From a virus: a stretch of 39,974 nt of DNA. Under the pieces are notes generated by a model. It did no database searches. It worked only from the letters and a program-made list of their open reading frames with translations, and was not told the DNA's origin. The position numbers were made by a program, and so were the translations under genes. The DNA is taken from positions 1-39,974 of IMG/VR virus record IMGVR_UViG_3300042868_005188. One strand, written 5' to 3'. Positions 6,111 through 14,521 of this stretch are shown here, one piece after another (within the stretch, counting starts at the first letter, position 1; every line of letters begins with the position of its first letter).

Positions 6111-7175
6111 CTACTTTCTACGAATTGACAGCCCTGCCGACGCAATAGAAGCCGCAGCAACCGCCACCAAAGCCCTCCGCTGACCCACCGGCACCTTCGA
6201 CCCGGTGGGGACATAGTTATCAAACTTGCCTGAAAACACATTCACCTCAGACTCAAACTGCTTTTTGATTTCTGTTGGCGCATCCGACAAAGCCTCAGCC
6301 AACTGTGTCAACTCGGTGTCTGATAGTTCTTCCAGTTGCCCAACGATCTGTTCCAACTGCTCAACTGTTGCCGGTGCCTCGATCACTGTGGTGGTGGTCA
6401 CCGGGACCGTGGTGGTAGTCGTGGTCGTGGTAGTCGTGGTCGTGGTAGTCGTGGTAGTGCTGGTACTTGTGGTGGTTGTTCTTGGCACAGTTGTCGTAGT
6501 CTGAACCAATGGCTCAGTGGTTGTGGTCAATACCGGCATTTCTGTTGTGGTTGTGGGCAGCTCGACAGTTGTTGAAGTAGATGTTGTTGATGGCTGAACT
6601 GTGGTGGAAGGTACGGCAACGGTTGTCGTTGTTGTATCTGGAACACTGGTGGAAACTTGAACGGCTGTGGTGGTCGTCAACAACACGGGTTCCGTGGTTG
6701 TCGTCACGTCAACAAAAGTTGTTGAAGGCTCAACTGTCGTGGTGGTGGTTTCGGGTGTGGTCGTGGTGGGTTGTTCAACTGTTGTCGTTGTCGTTGTGGT
6801 GGGAACAACTGCCACACCGGTGGTTGACACATCGTATTGAACGCCGTTATACCAACGATTTGGGTCGCCGCAACAAACACCTGCCCTAAGACGAAACCAG
6901 CCTGCTGGTACTTGAATCTCGAGTTGCGATTGCAAACCGAACCAGTCGTCGTTTGCTGCAAGCAAAACACCTTCCTGGTTGTACAGCCACAGCATCGGAT
7001 CCGAAAATGATCCTTGCACGTCAAACGTGCGGGCGTAAAAAACGGTTGGTTCCGAATAGTAAAACCACAGATCCGTGGGTTCTGTTATCCGAAGATTGTC
7101 AGCTTTTGCTGTACTTGGTATCAGTAAAGCAAACGGTAAAAGAAGAAGTAGGCGACTAAGCTTCCGGGGTGTCAA
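6111..7175 (-). CDS. Secreted Thr-rich mucin-like protein with C-terminal TM
   Basis: I place the start at TTG 7173-7175. This gives a textbook signal peptide (MTPRKLSRLLLLLPFALLIP, cleavage near AKA-DN), preceded by GAGG. The longer ATG reading from 7259 overlaps the holin-like gene by 104 bp. After the signal comes a ~95-residue beta-type domain (LRITEPTDLWFYYSEPTVF, ANDDWFGLQSQLEI, AGVCCGDPNRW). About 140 residues dominated by Thr with V/P/E follow, then a helical segment (VEQLEQIVGQLEELSDTELT), and finally a hydrophobic stretch and RRK (ALVAVAAASIASAGLSIRRK). The design is an exported domain on a stalk, anchored in the membrane. It may alter the infected cell surface (superinfection exclusion) or be virion-associated. 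Thr stretches of this type are frequent in Acidimicrobiia surface proteins. Confidence 0.78.
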   Translation of the reverse strand: MTPRKLSRLLLLLPFALLIPSTAKADNLRITEPTDLWFYYSEPTVFYARTFDVQGSFSDPMLWLYNQEGVLLAANDDWFGLQSQLEIQVPAGWFRLRAGVCCGDPNRWYNGVQYDVSTTGVAVVPTTTTTTTVEQPTTTTPETTTTTVEPSTTFVDVTTTTEPVLLTTTTAVQVSTSVPDTTTTTVAVPSTTVQPSTTSTSTTVELPTTTTEMPVLTTTTEPLVQTTTTVPRTTTTSTSTTTTTTTTTTTTTTTTTVPVTTTTVIEAPATVEQLEQIVGQLEELSDTELTQLAEALSDAPTEIKKQFESEVNVFSGKFDNYVPTGSKVPVGQRRALVAVAAASIASAGLSIRRK

Positions 7176-7479
7176 CTGGCGCAGCCTCAACTGTGCCCTT
7201 CGACTCGTTGTATGCGGCTCGGGTTTCTGACTTGACCCCAAACGCTTCGTCCACCTCATCAGCGGTCAACTTGCCATCAAGCGATGCCTGCGCCAACTTG
7301 GTAAGAACGTTCGCTACAGCGGTGAAACCGGCTAGTGCTGCTGCGTACCACAACGGCATCTGCTGCTCAGGGTTGATGGCGTTGATAACCGAGGAACCAG
7401 TGATGATGCCGAGCGATGACACCAGGAACAGGGCGATCATGCGGCCCATAATGTCTTTGGCAACTTTAATACTCATCAT
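7156..7479 (-). CDS. Holin-like membrane protein
   Basis: 107 residues with two hydrophobic helices, about 11-33 (GRMIALFLVSSLGIITGSSV) and 43-60 (PLWYAAALAGFTAVANVL), followed by LTKLAQASLDGKLTADEVDEAF and an acidic tail (about 60-107). The layout 'two TM then K-L..DGKLTADE.D.AFG' is common in actinophage proteins annotated as holins. It sits just after the tail-fibre genes at the head of the lysis block. Its 3' end overlaps the Thr-rich gene start by 20 bp. The start could be at either of two adjacent ATGs. Confidence 0.78.
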   Translation of the reverse strand: MMSIKVAKDIMGRMIALFLVSSLGIITGSSVINAINPEQQMPLWYAAALAGFTAVANVLTKLAQASLDGKLTADEVDEAFGVKSETRAAYNESKGTVEAAPVDTPEA

Positions 7480-7491
7480 GGCTGGTTCCTA

Positions 7492-8721
7492 TCAGTAGTC
7501 GTGTTTGATAATAAAGTTCACAACGAGGTACGGCTGGTAGTAAGCGGTGCCTGAACCAGTCGTGGCAGTGCTTCCAGACAGACTGTGCGTGTGAGCAAGG
7601 TCGGCACTTGCGGTACTTCCACTGATTGAGTGGTCATGGTCAGATGCAGTTGATGTTGTGCCCGAAAACGAGTGCGAGTGGGCAGAAAGGTTAGCCGTGC
7701 TACTAACAGCATCAACATTGGTGTTGGTCAAAAAGGCGGCAGCAGCACCGGTACCCTCAAACCCTTGCGTTGCAGCCTGAGTTGTGTCACCAGTGGTGCC
7801 ACTGAAGGTGTGGCTGTGCGAACCACCAACAGCAATATCAAGGGTGCCGACACCGTGAGTGTGTGTGGTCAATGCCGATGCGGTAGCAAGCGTTCCAACG
7901 GCGTGACTGTGCGCAGGAAGGTTCCCCTCCGCAATCGTCGTTGAACCACCAGTAGCAAGCAAGGTCAGGCTGGCGTTGTCGCCAAGCGGGAAACGACCCT
8001 TCATGTCTGGGGTGCTTGCACCAACCAACGCAATCAGTTCAGTGTGTTCCGCAGGGATCGCATCACCGTTGCACAGCAACCAGCCAGTTGGGGCCGTTGC
8101 ACCGCCGTAAGAAGAAATAGTCCCAACAGGACACATCAATTTTTTGGTTGCCGTAGCAAGATCGCCAGCGGCAATCGTGCCGTCCAGAATCTTTGCTGAT
8201 GTGACCGCGCCAGTAGCAATCGTGTCAGCAACAATCTGACCCCACTTCACACCGCCATCGGTTACCGATGAATCAGCAAGCAACGTGTAGTTGTTGGTCC
8301 CAACAGCAATCTTCTTGAACGATGTTGAACCGTGAACAACCAGATCACCGTTGGCGGTGTACGCCGAAGTCAACTCATTAGCGTCGTTCATTTCACGGGC
8401 TGTGAGCACCGGGTAAATCACCGAGTTCACAGCATGTTCGTAATTCGTGGTGTCGTCCACACCGCGACCATTCACCGAAGCAGGCCATGAAGATGTAACA
8501 GCAGGATCAACAACTGTGAGGCTGTTTGATGTTGCGTACTTGACGCACACCTTTTCTTCACGGGCAGTGCCCGGTTCAATCACACAGAAAAACGGTTCCG
8601 ACCCGGTAGGCCACCCAGACATGGTTGAACCCAACGTGATCGTTGTGCCAGTCGAGGTCAGCAACGTGCCAATGGTGTTAGAAACAGCCGCACCCTTATA
8701 ACTGCGCCTTGATTTCGCCAC
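7492..8721 (-). CDS. Tail fibre with phage tail-collar domain and HxH repeats
   Basis: I use GTG at 8719-8721 (VAKSRRSYKGAAVSNTIG), 8 bp after the preceding stop with TAGGAG as SD; a longer frame overlaps that gene by 82 bp. The 409-residue protein has an N-terminal attachment region and a trimerisation-like repeat zone (TIATGAVTSAKILDGTIAAG). The tail-collar domain follows (PVGTISSYGGATAPTGWLLC, then PDMKGRFPLGDN). After it come repeated H-x-H motifs in Gly/Ser/Thr-rich sequence (AHSHAVG, THTHGVG, SHSHTFSG, DHDHSISG, AHTHSLSG). Such His pairs coordinate metal along the axis of T4 gp12/gp37-type fibres. It probably forms the receptor-binding tip. It is the last structural gene before lysis. 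Confidence 0.9.
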   Translation of the reverse strand: MAKSRRSYKGAAVSNTIGTLLTSTGTTITLGSTMSGWPTGSEPFFCVIEPGTAREEKVCVKYATSNSLTVVDPAVTSSWPASVNGRGVDDTTNYEHAVNSVIYPVLTAREMNDANELTSAYTANGDLVVHGSTSFKKIAVGTNNYTLLADSSVTDGGVKWGQIVADTIATGAVTSAKILDGTIAAGDLATATKKLMCPVGTISSYGGATAPTGWLLCNGDAIPAEHTELIALVGASTPDMKGRFPLGDNASLTLLATGGSTTIAEGNLPAHSHAVGTLATASALTTHTHGVGTLDIAVGGSHSHTFSGTTGDTTQAATQGFEGTGAAAAFLTNTNVDAVSSTANLSAHSHSFSGTTSTASDHDHSISGSTASADLAHTHSLSGSTATTGSGTAYYQPYLVVNFIIKHDY

Positions 8722-8729
8722 CTTGACTC

Positions 8730-10823
8730 CTAGTTTTCCACGCTTCGGAGAGTCATAGTAGCAGTACCCTCCCAATCCCAGATTTGGCTCATGGCATCCT
8801 GCGGTTGCCAAACCAAATCCTCGGCAATAGCGGCATACGATCTTTGCCCAATTTGCAAGGTCACAATCCTCGGGTTTTGGATCAGTTCAGCTAACGCTTC
8901 CCGTTCACTGTTCACATCCAGGTACACATCGCGGTCTTTCAACTTGACCACCTTGTGCAACAGAACAGGGATACGGAACACTTCTGATCGGAACGGCGCA
9001 GCGTAAGCGCGGGCCATCCACCTGGTAACAATCGGACCCAAAGTGACCGTCGAATCCCGGTCCAGAACCAGTTTGAAATCCACCTCGATTGATTTATCGT
9101 CGGTTCCTGGCAATGTCACTTCGGTTGCTTCCTCAATGGACCAGGCACCCATGTTGGTGTAGTCGCCACCATCAGCAGAAATGTACGAGGTTACGGTTCC
9201 GTCCAGAGGCAATGATCGAACATCGAAACGGGCTACGAACTTGCGGTCCGGGATACCCCACCTGAATGTTCCGGTTTCAATGTTTCCTTGCGAAACCAGT
9301 TGTGACGTGTTTTCGCCCACAACCCCAACCCCTGAAACACTGAACAGCAACTTGGTACCGAACACAGCTGACCCCAACACACTGTTGGTTGATGTGTACA
9401 TGAGATCTGTTGCGTATGCGGGGGTATTCACACTGGTGAACGTGGTCAAATCCATGCGTCCGAAACCTGTTGATGTTCCATCGTAGTTTGACCAACCAAA
9501 CCAAACAAAACGATCTGATGCAACAAACGTTTTCACATCACTTGTCGTTGCGATCAACGCACCCGAGATCAAATTGCCATCAGAATCCGTGCTCGCAAAC
9601 CTTGCACCCTTGTTGGTGCCAACAAGAACAAACCCAAGATAACTGTTTAACGCTGTGACATATTCGCCACGTGGCAACTCGAGAGCCACAACAGCAACAT
9701 CAACTGTTCCGTCGCTTTTAATCCCAAGTTTGTACACATATCCAACATCGTTTGAGTTCACCCCAACATAGATGTGGTTTTGGCCACCAGCAATACCAAC
9801 AACAGTGCTGTTCGGATCCCGGAATGTGGCTACTGCGCTGCCGTGACTGGTGCTTGCCATGTAAGTAACAACATGAACATGGATGTTGTCATCACCTGAA
9901 TCGCTGTGGGTCCCCAAAACAAACCCTTTAGCAAAACCCAATGTTGCATAGTTGTAGGTGCCACCAGATGTTGCGTAATGATCAGTCAATGTGGTGGACC
10001 CTGGTGTGGTCATCAAAATACCTTCGTCAACATACGAAACATAAATCTGTGAACCGTCAGTGGTGATCGAATTGATTGCGGCGTTTGGTTCCCCGGTGCC
10101 AATGTTGGTCCACGGGTATTCGGTTGCTGACCCACCAGAAACATAAGCCCCGGATTCGGTGCCGGCAACCGTGAACGATGTTCCTGATGCTGTAGCAATC
10201 GTTGCTTTGGTCACGTTGTAACCGGCAGGGCTAACACCGGTCACGGTCACGATGTGCCCCGCTGTGAAACCATGATTAGCGGTGGTGGTATAGGTCATCG
10301 TGGACCCGTTACCGGACACTGTGGAAATTGTTGCTGTTTTAGCTGCTGTGAATGGGGTGTCAGAGAAACGCAGATCGTTCCCATCAGCAACATACAGGTA
10401 ACCGTCAACTTCAAGAAGTTGCAGATTGGTCGCGGTTGAAGGGAACAACAACTGTGTGTCGTTCAGTAGCGACACCTGGCCTTTTACCCAACAGTTAATG
10501 CCTTTAGATTTGTAGAAACGGTACGGTGCCGAATCTTCAAGATCGGCATGTGGTTGACCGGCACCGAAATGCCAGCTGTCTTGCCCACGTCGCCACAACC
10601 CACCAGGGTTGATTGCTGCTTCGCTCGGTGCAGTGGACTGGTCAACAGAATCACGGACACGTGGTTCAAACGCTTGCTCAAACGCACCTGATTCCATGTC
10701 CAACATGTACGGTCTGCCGTTGATAGCAACCGGCCATACGCTCGGAATCAGGTCGCTTGAAACAGACGTACCAGAAAAATAACCTGGGGTGTTGACGTAA
10801 GGGATGGTGAATGGCGTTGCCAT
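8730..10823 (-). CDS. Large tail protein, tubular-B/nozzle-like
   Basis: A 697-residue beta-rich protein opening with TPFTIPYVNTPGYFSGTSV. Near residues 160-235 there is an Ig-like insert (TISTVSGNGSTMTYTTTANH, VTVTGVSPAGYN, SYVSGGSATEYPW-type ending). The remainder has repeated YVG/YVS and VGTNKGARF blocks, suggesting a propeller-like body. It closes with a strand-rich C-terminus (LVWQPQDAMSQIWDWEG). Size, order after a smaller adaptor-like protein, and the lack of a tape measure fit a podovirus tail-nozzle protein (T7 gp12 position). This is a positional assignment; I cannot confirm homology. It starts 3 bp after the upstream stop. Confidence 0.68.
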   Translation of the reverse strand: MATPFTIPYVNTPGYFSGTSVSSDLIPSVWPVAINGRPYMLDMESGAFEQAFEPRVRDSVDQSTAPSEAAINPGGLWRRGQDSWHFGAGQPHADLEDSAPYRFYKSKGINCWVKGQVSLLNDTQLLFPSTATNLQLLEVDGYLYVADGNDLRFSDTPFTAAKTATISTVSGNGSTMTYTTTANHGFTAGHIVTVTGVSPAGYNVTKATIATASGTSFTVAGTESGAYVSGGSATEYPWTNIGTGEPNAAINSITTDGSQIYVSYVDEGILMTTPGSTTLTDHYATSGGTYNYATLGFAKGFVLGTHSDSGDDNIHVHVVTYMASTSHGSAVATFRDPNSTVVGIAGGQNHIYVGVNSNDVGYVYKLGIKSDGTVDVAVVALELPRGEYVTALNSYLGFVLVGTNKGARFASTDSDGNLISGALIATTSDVKTFVASDRFVWFGWSNYDGTSTGFGRMDLTTFTSVNTPAYATDLMYTSTNSVLGSAVFGTKLLFSVSGVGVVGENTSQLVSQGNIETGTFRWGIPDRKFVARFDVRSLPLDGTVTSYISADGGDYTNMGAWSIEEATEVTLPGTDDKSIEVDFKLVLDRDSTVTLGPIVTRWMARAYAAPFRSEVFRIPVLLHKVVKLKDRDVYLDVNSEREALAELIQNPRIVTLQIGQRSYAAIAEDLVWQPQDAMSQIWDWEGTATMTLRSVEN

Positions 10824-10826
10824 CTA

Positions 10827-11714
10827 CTAATCCCTGTTCAAATACACGGGGTATTGGCTGTCCAGTTTGGTTGCTTCTGCTGTGATCCGGTCACGTCGCA
10901 AACGAATCATGTTGTTGATGCTGTTAGCAACAGCCCCGGCTGGAACTTCGTTGGCGCGGCGGGTGTCACCTTGTGATTCGACAAAGTTTCGTTTCATTTC
11001 ACGGGGGGCCATCAACCTGATTTCGGCACCCATCACCAAAATGTCCTCAGCTGACAATGGGAACCCGGCCACTGTTTGCAGGTTGTCTGTTTCCTGGGTC
11101 ACCTTATTGAAAGGTGCTTTGTAGGTGACACGCAGATTCCCTGACCGGGTTGCTTCGTTGAACTTGAGTGCTATCCCGGACCCAAAATCTGTTGTTGGAA
11201 GATTACGGATAATGCTGGTGCGGCGAATCATCGGGTAATCGTCTGATTTGTACCGCAACCGAACCTCGATCAGCTCGATTACATCGTTCACCGATGGCAA
11301 GTTGATCATCGTGTCAGACCCGTTGTACGAAATGTCCAACGATTTCACCCGGTACAACCCGTTCATTGGGCTTGACAAATCCGCAAGATCGTCGTTGAAC
11401 GCTTCCATGATTTGATTGCGGGGGAACCGTGGGTTGATTGTGCAAATGGTGCCACTGGTATGGGCAGCTGCGGTGGTGCCGTTGAAACCACGTTCCACTG
11501 TGGCTGTTTTATTCGCCACATTTACATCCCACACGTACAACAGTTCGCTATCAACTTCAACTATTGCGCCTTCACGGATCGCTTTCAACTCGTAGGTGAA
11601 CGTGGCTGTTGTGCCGGTGGCATTGAGGGCAACAGCAAGTTTGTTGCGTTCCTCAACAAGACCGGACAACAGTTGACGTTGTGTTCTGTTGATCAGTGCG
11701 GCGACTGTGGACAT
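10827..11714 (-). CDS. Head-to-tail adaptor / tubular-A-like protein
   Basis: 295 residues. The N-terminal helix (VAALINRTQRQLLSGLVEER) is followed by a small barrel-like insert (IREGAIVEVDSELLYVWDVN, ATVERGFNGTTAAAHTSG) of a type seen in tail and connector proteins. A helical region comes next (FPRNQIMEAFNDDLADLSS), then beta segments and a helical C-terminus (RLRRDRITAEATKLDSQYPV). The position directly before the 697-aa tail protein resembles T7 gp11/gp12 order. I infer an adaptor ring between portal and nozzle. The start is ATG 11712-11714, directly abutting the preceding TAA. Confidence 0.68.
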   Translation of the reverse strand: MSTVAALINRTQRQLLSGLVEERNKLAVALNATGTTATFTYELKAIREGAIVEVDSELLYVWDVNVANKTATVERGFNGTTAAAHTSGTICTINPRFPRNQIMEAFNDDLADLSSPMNGLYRVKSLDISYNGSDTMINLPSVNDVIELIEVRLRYKSDDYPMIRRTSIIRNLPTTDFGSGIALKFNEATRSGNLRVTYKAPFNKVTQETDNLQTVAGFPLSAEDILVMGAEIRLMAPREMKRNFVESQGDTRRANEVPAGAVANSINNMIRLRRDRITAEATKLDSQYPVYLNRD

Positions 11715-11828
11715 TTACTTCTTCTTCTTAGCCTTCTTCATCGGCTTGCCGCTTTTCTTCGCTTCGGCTTTCGCAGCCTTCATACCGGCTTTGGTGTACG
11801 GGTATTCTTTCTTGCCAACCATCGGCAT
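11715..11828 (-). CDS. Lys-rich basic micro-protein
   Basis: A 37-codon ORF starting at ATG 11826-11828, preceded by a perfect AGGAGG at good spacing. The protein is extremely basic (KAGMKAAKAEAKKSGKPMKK, ending KKKK) after a short MVGKKEYPYT segment. Tiny proteins with 'YPYTKAGM.AAK' occur in phage structural regions. A DNA-neutralising or capsid-interior role is possible but unproven. It abuts the adaptor gene and follows a glycosyltransferase gene. Confidence 0.75.
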   Translation of the reverse strand: MPMVGKKEYPYTKAGMKAAKAEAKKSGKPMKKAKKKK

Positions 11829-11850
11829 ATCAGACCTCCTAAGTCGAGGG

Positions 11851-12618
11851 TCATTCTAGCCCAAAGATCATTTCCGGATGTTTAGCCCTGATTTCAGCAA
11901 CAAGCTGCTGGATCAACCCGTTCCGTTGACGTTGTGCGGTGTGCCCACCAATGTGCTGTTTGTAAATCATCTTCGGGATATGCACCCAACCTGTCACTGC
12001 CAGTGTGCGCACCACAAGGTCGTAGTCGTCAGCAACAGGGAGGGTGGTGTCGTGCCCGCCGATGTGGTGGTACACGGAGGTGCGCCATGCCCGCACATGG
12101 TTTGGTGCGGACACAATGTGGGACAGGGTGACATGGTTGATGGGTGGGGCTTTCATTGCCCACACGTTGTGCTCGGTGTCCCAGTAGTGGTCGCCGTATC
12201 CGAACGCCCACCCGTCAGGGTATTTGCCTGAGGTTCCGTCTGGGAGGATTTCGCACCAGTCGGAGTACACGAACCCAACAGTGGGGTTGGTGAACGCTTC
12301 TGCGATGAGGGTGAGTGCGTCGGGGGTTAGTTCGTCGTCGTGGTCAAGTTCGACCAGCGCATCTCCTAGTGCCAGTCCGAACCCCATGCGTTTCGCATAG
12401 CCGATGTTGCCGCCTGATGGGGTGTGTGGTCGGAAGTAACGGATGGTGAAGCGTTCATCTGAGCAGAACCCGTACACCTGGTGTTGCACTGTGTCGGTGG
12501 TGGAGTCGTCGTAGATGACCCATTCCCAATCTTGGTGGGTTTGGTGTTTTAGTGAGGCCCAGGTGCGGGCAAGGATGTGGGGTGGGGTGTTGTAGGTGGT
12601 GGTGATGACACTCAGCAT
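11851..12618 (-). CDS. GT2-family glycosyltransferase
   Basis: 255 residues with a GT-A fold. SVITTTYNTPPHILARTWAS at residues 3-22 is the nucleotide-sugar binding start. WVIYDDSTTD carries the Asp pair near 34-40, and LVELDHDDELTPDAL supplies the metal-binding DxD-type motif near 88-100. VADDYDLVVRTLA and IYKQHIGGHT mark the acceptor end and C-terminus. All catalytic elements are visible, so it is probably active. It lies inside the tail gene cluster between a fibre gene and a micro-protein, which suggests modification of virion proteins (fibres or decoration) rather than host envelope. The G/T-rich plus strand here differs from its neighbours, consistent with recent acquisition. Confidence 0.85.
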   Translation of the reverse strand: MLSVITTTYNTPPHILARTWASLKHQTHQDWEWVIYDDSTTDTVQHQVYGFCSDERFTIRYFRPHTPSGGNIGYAKRMGFGLALGDALVELDHDDELTPDALTLIAEAFTNPTVGFVYSDWCEILPDGTSGKYPDGWAFGYGDHYWDTEHNVWAMKAPPINHVTLSHIVSAPNHVRAWRTSVYHHIGGHDTTLPVADDYDLVVRTLAVTGWVHIPKMIYKQHIGGHTAQRQRNGLIQQLVAEIRAKHPEMIFGLE

Positions 12619-12637
12619 GAGACCCCTTCAATTTGGG

Positions 12638-13201
12638 TCAAGACGGTCCTATGTCGTCAACAATAATTGTTGTTGGTTGCGTTGATGAACTGGTAAAACT
12701 TGCACCATTGTTGCTTACCCCAACACGCAGGTAAATATCATGCGAACCAGCAGATAGTGTTCCCGTCCACAGCAAATGCATTGTTAGACCGTATCCGCCG
12801 TCCATGCTTGTGAGATTTGTTTGGATTGCGTTTGCTGAAGTGCCTGCACCATCAAGCAACCATGCGTACAGGTTTCCAGCATTGGTTGTTTTAGCCGTAT
12901 AACACTGTGCCTGTATGCGGTATCTGCGTCCAGTTACGGCGGTAAATGAACCCGTGGTCGCAAGGTCATCTTCACCACTAGCCGTGAATGTGTAGGTAGC
13001 GGATGTGGATGACACGAACTTGACCATTCCCCACGGAAGATTCCAGTTTGCGTACCACGCTGTCCCGTTCCATACCAGCACTTTGTCGGTGTCGGTTTCG
13101 TAGATGGCTTGACCCTCATACGGTGACGCAGGACGAGTAGTTGACGTGCAAACCCCAGGCTGAATGAGGCGACTAGACGGAAGATAGTTTGATAGGGGCA
13201 T
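12638..13201 (-). CDS. Tail-fibre protein with repeated attachment module (copy 3)
   Basis: 187 residues. Residues 14-55 contain a module shared with the two upstream fibre genes: QPGVCTSTTRPASPYEGQAI, then YETDTDKVLVWNGTAWY. After the module a unique beta-rich C-terminal domain begins (SATYTFTASGEDDLATTGSF; TLSAGSHDIYLRVGVSNN). This domain looks like a lectin- or jelly-roll-type receptor-binding fold. A common N-terminal module with divergent C-termini implies that these proteins dock to the same site and vary in receptor contact. Start overlaps the 54-aa gene stop (TAATG). Confidence 0.8.
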   Translation of the reverse strand: MPLSNYLPSSRLIQPGVCTSTTRPASPYEGQAIYETDTDKVLVWNGTAWYANWNLPWGMVKFVSSTSATYTFTASGEDDLATTGSFTAVTGRRYRIQAQCYTAKTTNAGNLYAWLLDGAGTSANAIQTNLTSMDGGYGLTMHLLWTGTLSAGSHDIYLRVGVSNNGASFTSSSTQPTTIIVDDIGPS

Positions 13202-13365
13202 TATTCACCGGTCCATTCCTCGGCGGTGTTGCCCTCAGCAACCCACCCCAAATACTCCTGATAATCACGATTACCCTCAACACAAGGGATGCTCGCATTA
13301 TCAGACAAACGAACAACAATCTCTTTATTCAAAGAACCATCAAGACCTTTAATGAATCTGTACAT
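13201..13365 (-). CDS. 54-aa tail-fibre-associated small protein
   Basis: A 54-codon ORF between two fibre genes, with 1-bp overlaps on both sides (TGATG and TAATG). The sequence includes YRFIKGLDGSLNKEIVVRL and then DNASIPCVEGNRDYQEYLGW followed by VAEGNT. The 'D.ASIP....NRDYQEYL.WVAEGN' block is a widespread short phage motif seen at the ends of, or next to, tail-fibre proteins (fibre assembly or attachment). This makes the gene real despite its size. Function: probable fibre accessory or chaperone. Confidence 0.82.
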   Translation of the reverse strand: MYRFIKGLDGSLNKEIVVRLSDNASIPCVEGNRDYQEYLGWVAEGNTAEEWTGE

Positions 13366-14519
13366 CACAACTCCGCATCTGCGGTCACTTGGAAAAACTC
13401 AGCAACTAACGTGCCCAATGTTTTGAACATTGTCCCACCCGTTTCACCCATGTTGTCAATCGAAGCGGCACCAGAAGCACCAGACGACCAATCATAAACA
13501 GTTGTTGTAGGGGCGGCACGTTTGCGCACCTTCCAATACAAGGCCGTGCTTGCATCTTGGGTTGATGCCGCATAGTTGAAGAGTCGGATACGTCCTGCGG
13601 CTGTTGCCGCACCAGCAAAACTGGCGGTGTTGTATGACTTTTCGTAATACCGTTGGCACTCTGCTAGTTCTCGTCCGTAGTCTTTGAACTCAAACGGTGA
13701 AGCGTTCGCACCAACATCCATCTGAACACCGGTTATCTGCCAGTAGTTGTTCGTAGCAGAGGCAAGGTTGGTTTGACCCACGGCACGATTAGCACTTGTG
13801 GCAGATGCCCACGACGAACCCAACGAACCAGAGGTGAAGTTTGTGCCTGCTGCAAGCCACCAAAGAACATAAAGCGATAAGCCGTTGTCGTTATCGAACG
13901 CACCAGTTGTATCAGCAGGGAATGTCAACGACTTAAACTCCCACGTGTCAGATGCGCTTACGCTATACGATTTGCTTATTTGCCTTGTGTTGTCGTTGTC
14001 GTATAACTCCAGTGTGTAGGTTCCGGTTCTATTTGATTTCACCCAAAAAGAAATTGTTATCTGTTCCGCTGACGATGTTCCTTTTTTGATTGACTGAAGA
14101 TTCTGTCCCTCAATCATTTGCCGAATGTGGCCTTCCGACCCTGCGCTCAAACTGGCGTTTGCTGTCGTGCAAAGCATTTTCAATGACTTACGAAAACCTG
14201 ACCCCGTGGGGGCATCGTTTTCAACTGATTGGGTCCACGTCCCCATCGTTGTCATGTTCGTTTGCCATCTGTCTGCCGTGTAATACGCCGTGACTGTTCC
14301 TAATCCACTGGCTGATGTGGCTCGTTGTGCGACCTGCATTGCACCGTTAAACAACAAGTTGCGTTGCGGCATCACCGAAATCCAGTACGACCCGTCGTAC
14401 ACCAACACCTGATTCGTGTCGGTTTCGTAAATCATTTGGCCTTCGTAGGGTGCGGTTGGGCGTGTGGCGCTGGTGCAGATTCCTGGCCGCCAACCGTTAG
14501 AGATATTGCTGATACCCAC
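13365..14519 (-). CDS. Tail-fibre protein with repeated attachment module (copy 2)
   Basis: I choose GTG 14517-14519 (VGISNISNGW; 384 residues) because AGGGG precedes it and the next gene's stop lies 2 bp away; the open frame to 14633 overlaps that gene. The shared module spans about residues 10-45 (PGICTSATRPTAPYEGQMIY, ETDTNQVLVYDGSYW). The remaining 330 residues form a long beta-structured carbohydrate-binding-like body (RNLLFNGAMQVAQRAT, ITISFWVKSNRTGTYTLELY, WQITGVQMDVG, FEFKDYGRELAECQRYYEKS). The 'N.LFNGAMQ.AQR' and 'ELAECQRYYE' blocks are typical of phage tail-spike or fibre C-terminal regions. Likely a receptor-binding fibre. Confidence 0.85.
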   Translation of the reverse strand: MGISNISNGWRPGICTSATRPTAPYEGQMIYETDTNQVLVYDGSYWISVMPQRNLLFNGAMQVAQRATSASGLGTVTAYYTADRWQTNMTTMGTWTQSVENDAPTGSGFRKSLKMLCTTANASLSAGSEGHIRQMIEGQNLQSIKKGTSSAEQITISFWVKSNRTGTYTLELYDNDNTRQISKSYSVSASDTWEFKSLTFPADTTGAFDNDNGLSLYVLWWLAAGTNFTSGSLGSSWASATSANRAVGQTNLASATNNYWQITGVQMDVGANASPFEFKDYGRELAECQRYYEKSYNTASFAGAATAAGRIRLFNYAASTQDASTALYWKVRKRAAPTTTVYDWSSGASGAASIDNMGETGGTMFKTLGTLVAEFFQVTADAEL

Positions 14520-14521
14520 TG

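Noticed and set aside
6226-6889. Plus-strand Val- and Trp-rich frames opposite the Thr-rich protein
   Set aside because: Complement of ACA/ACC-rich Thr codons; no SD, implausible composition.
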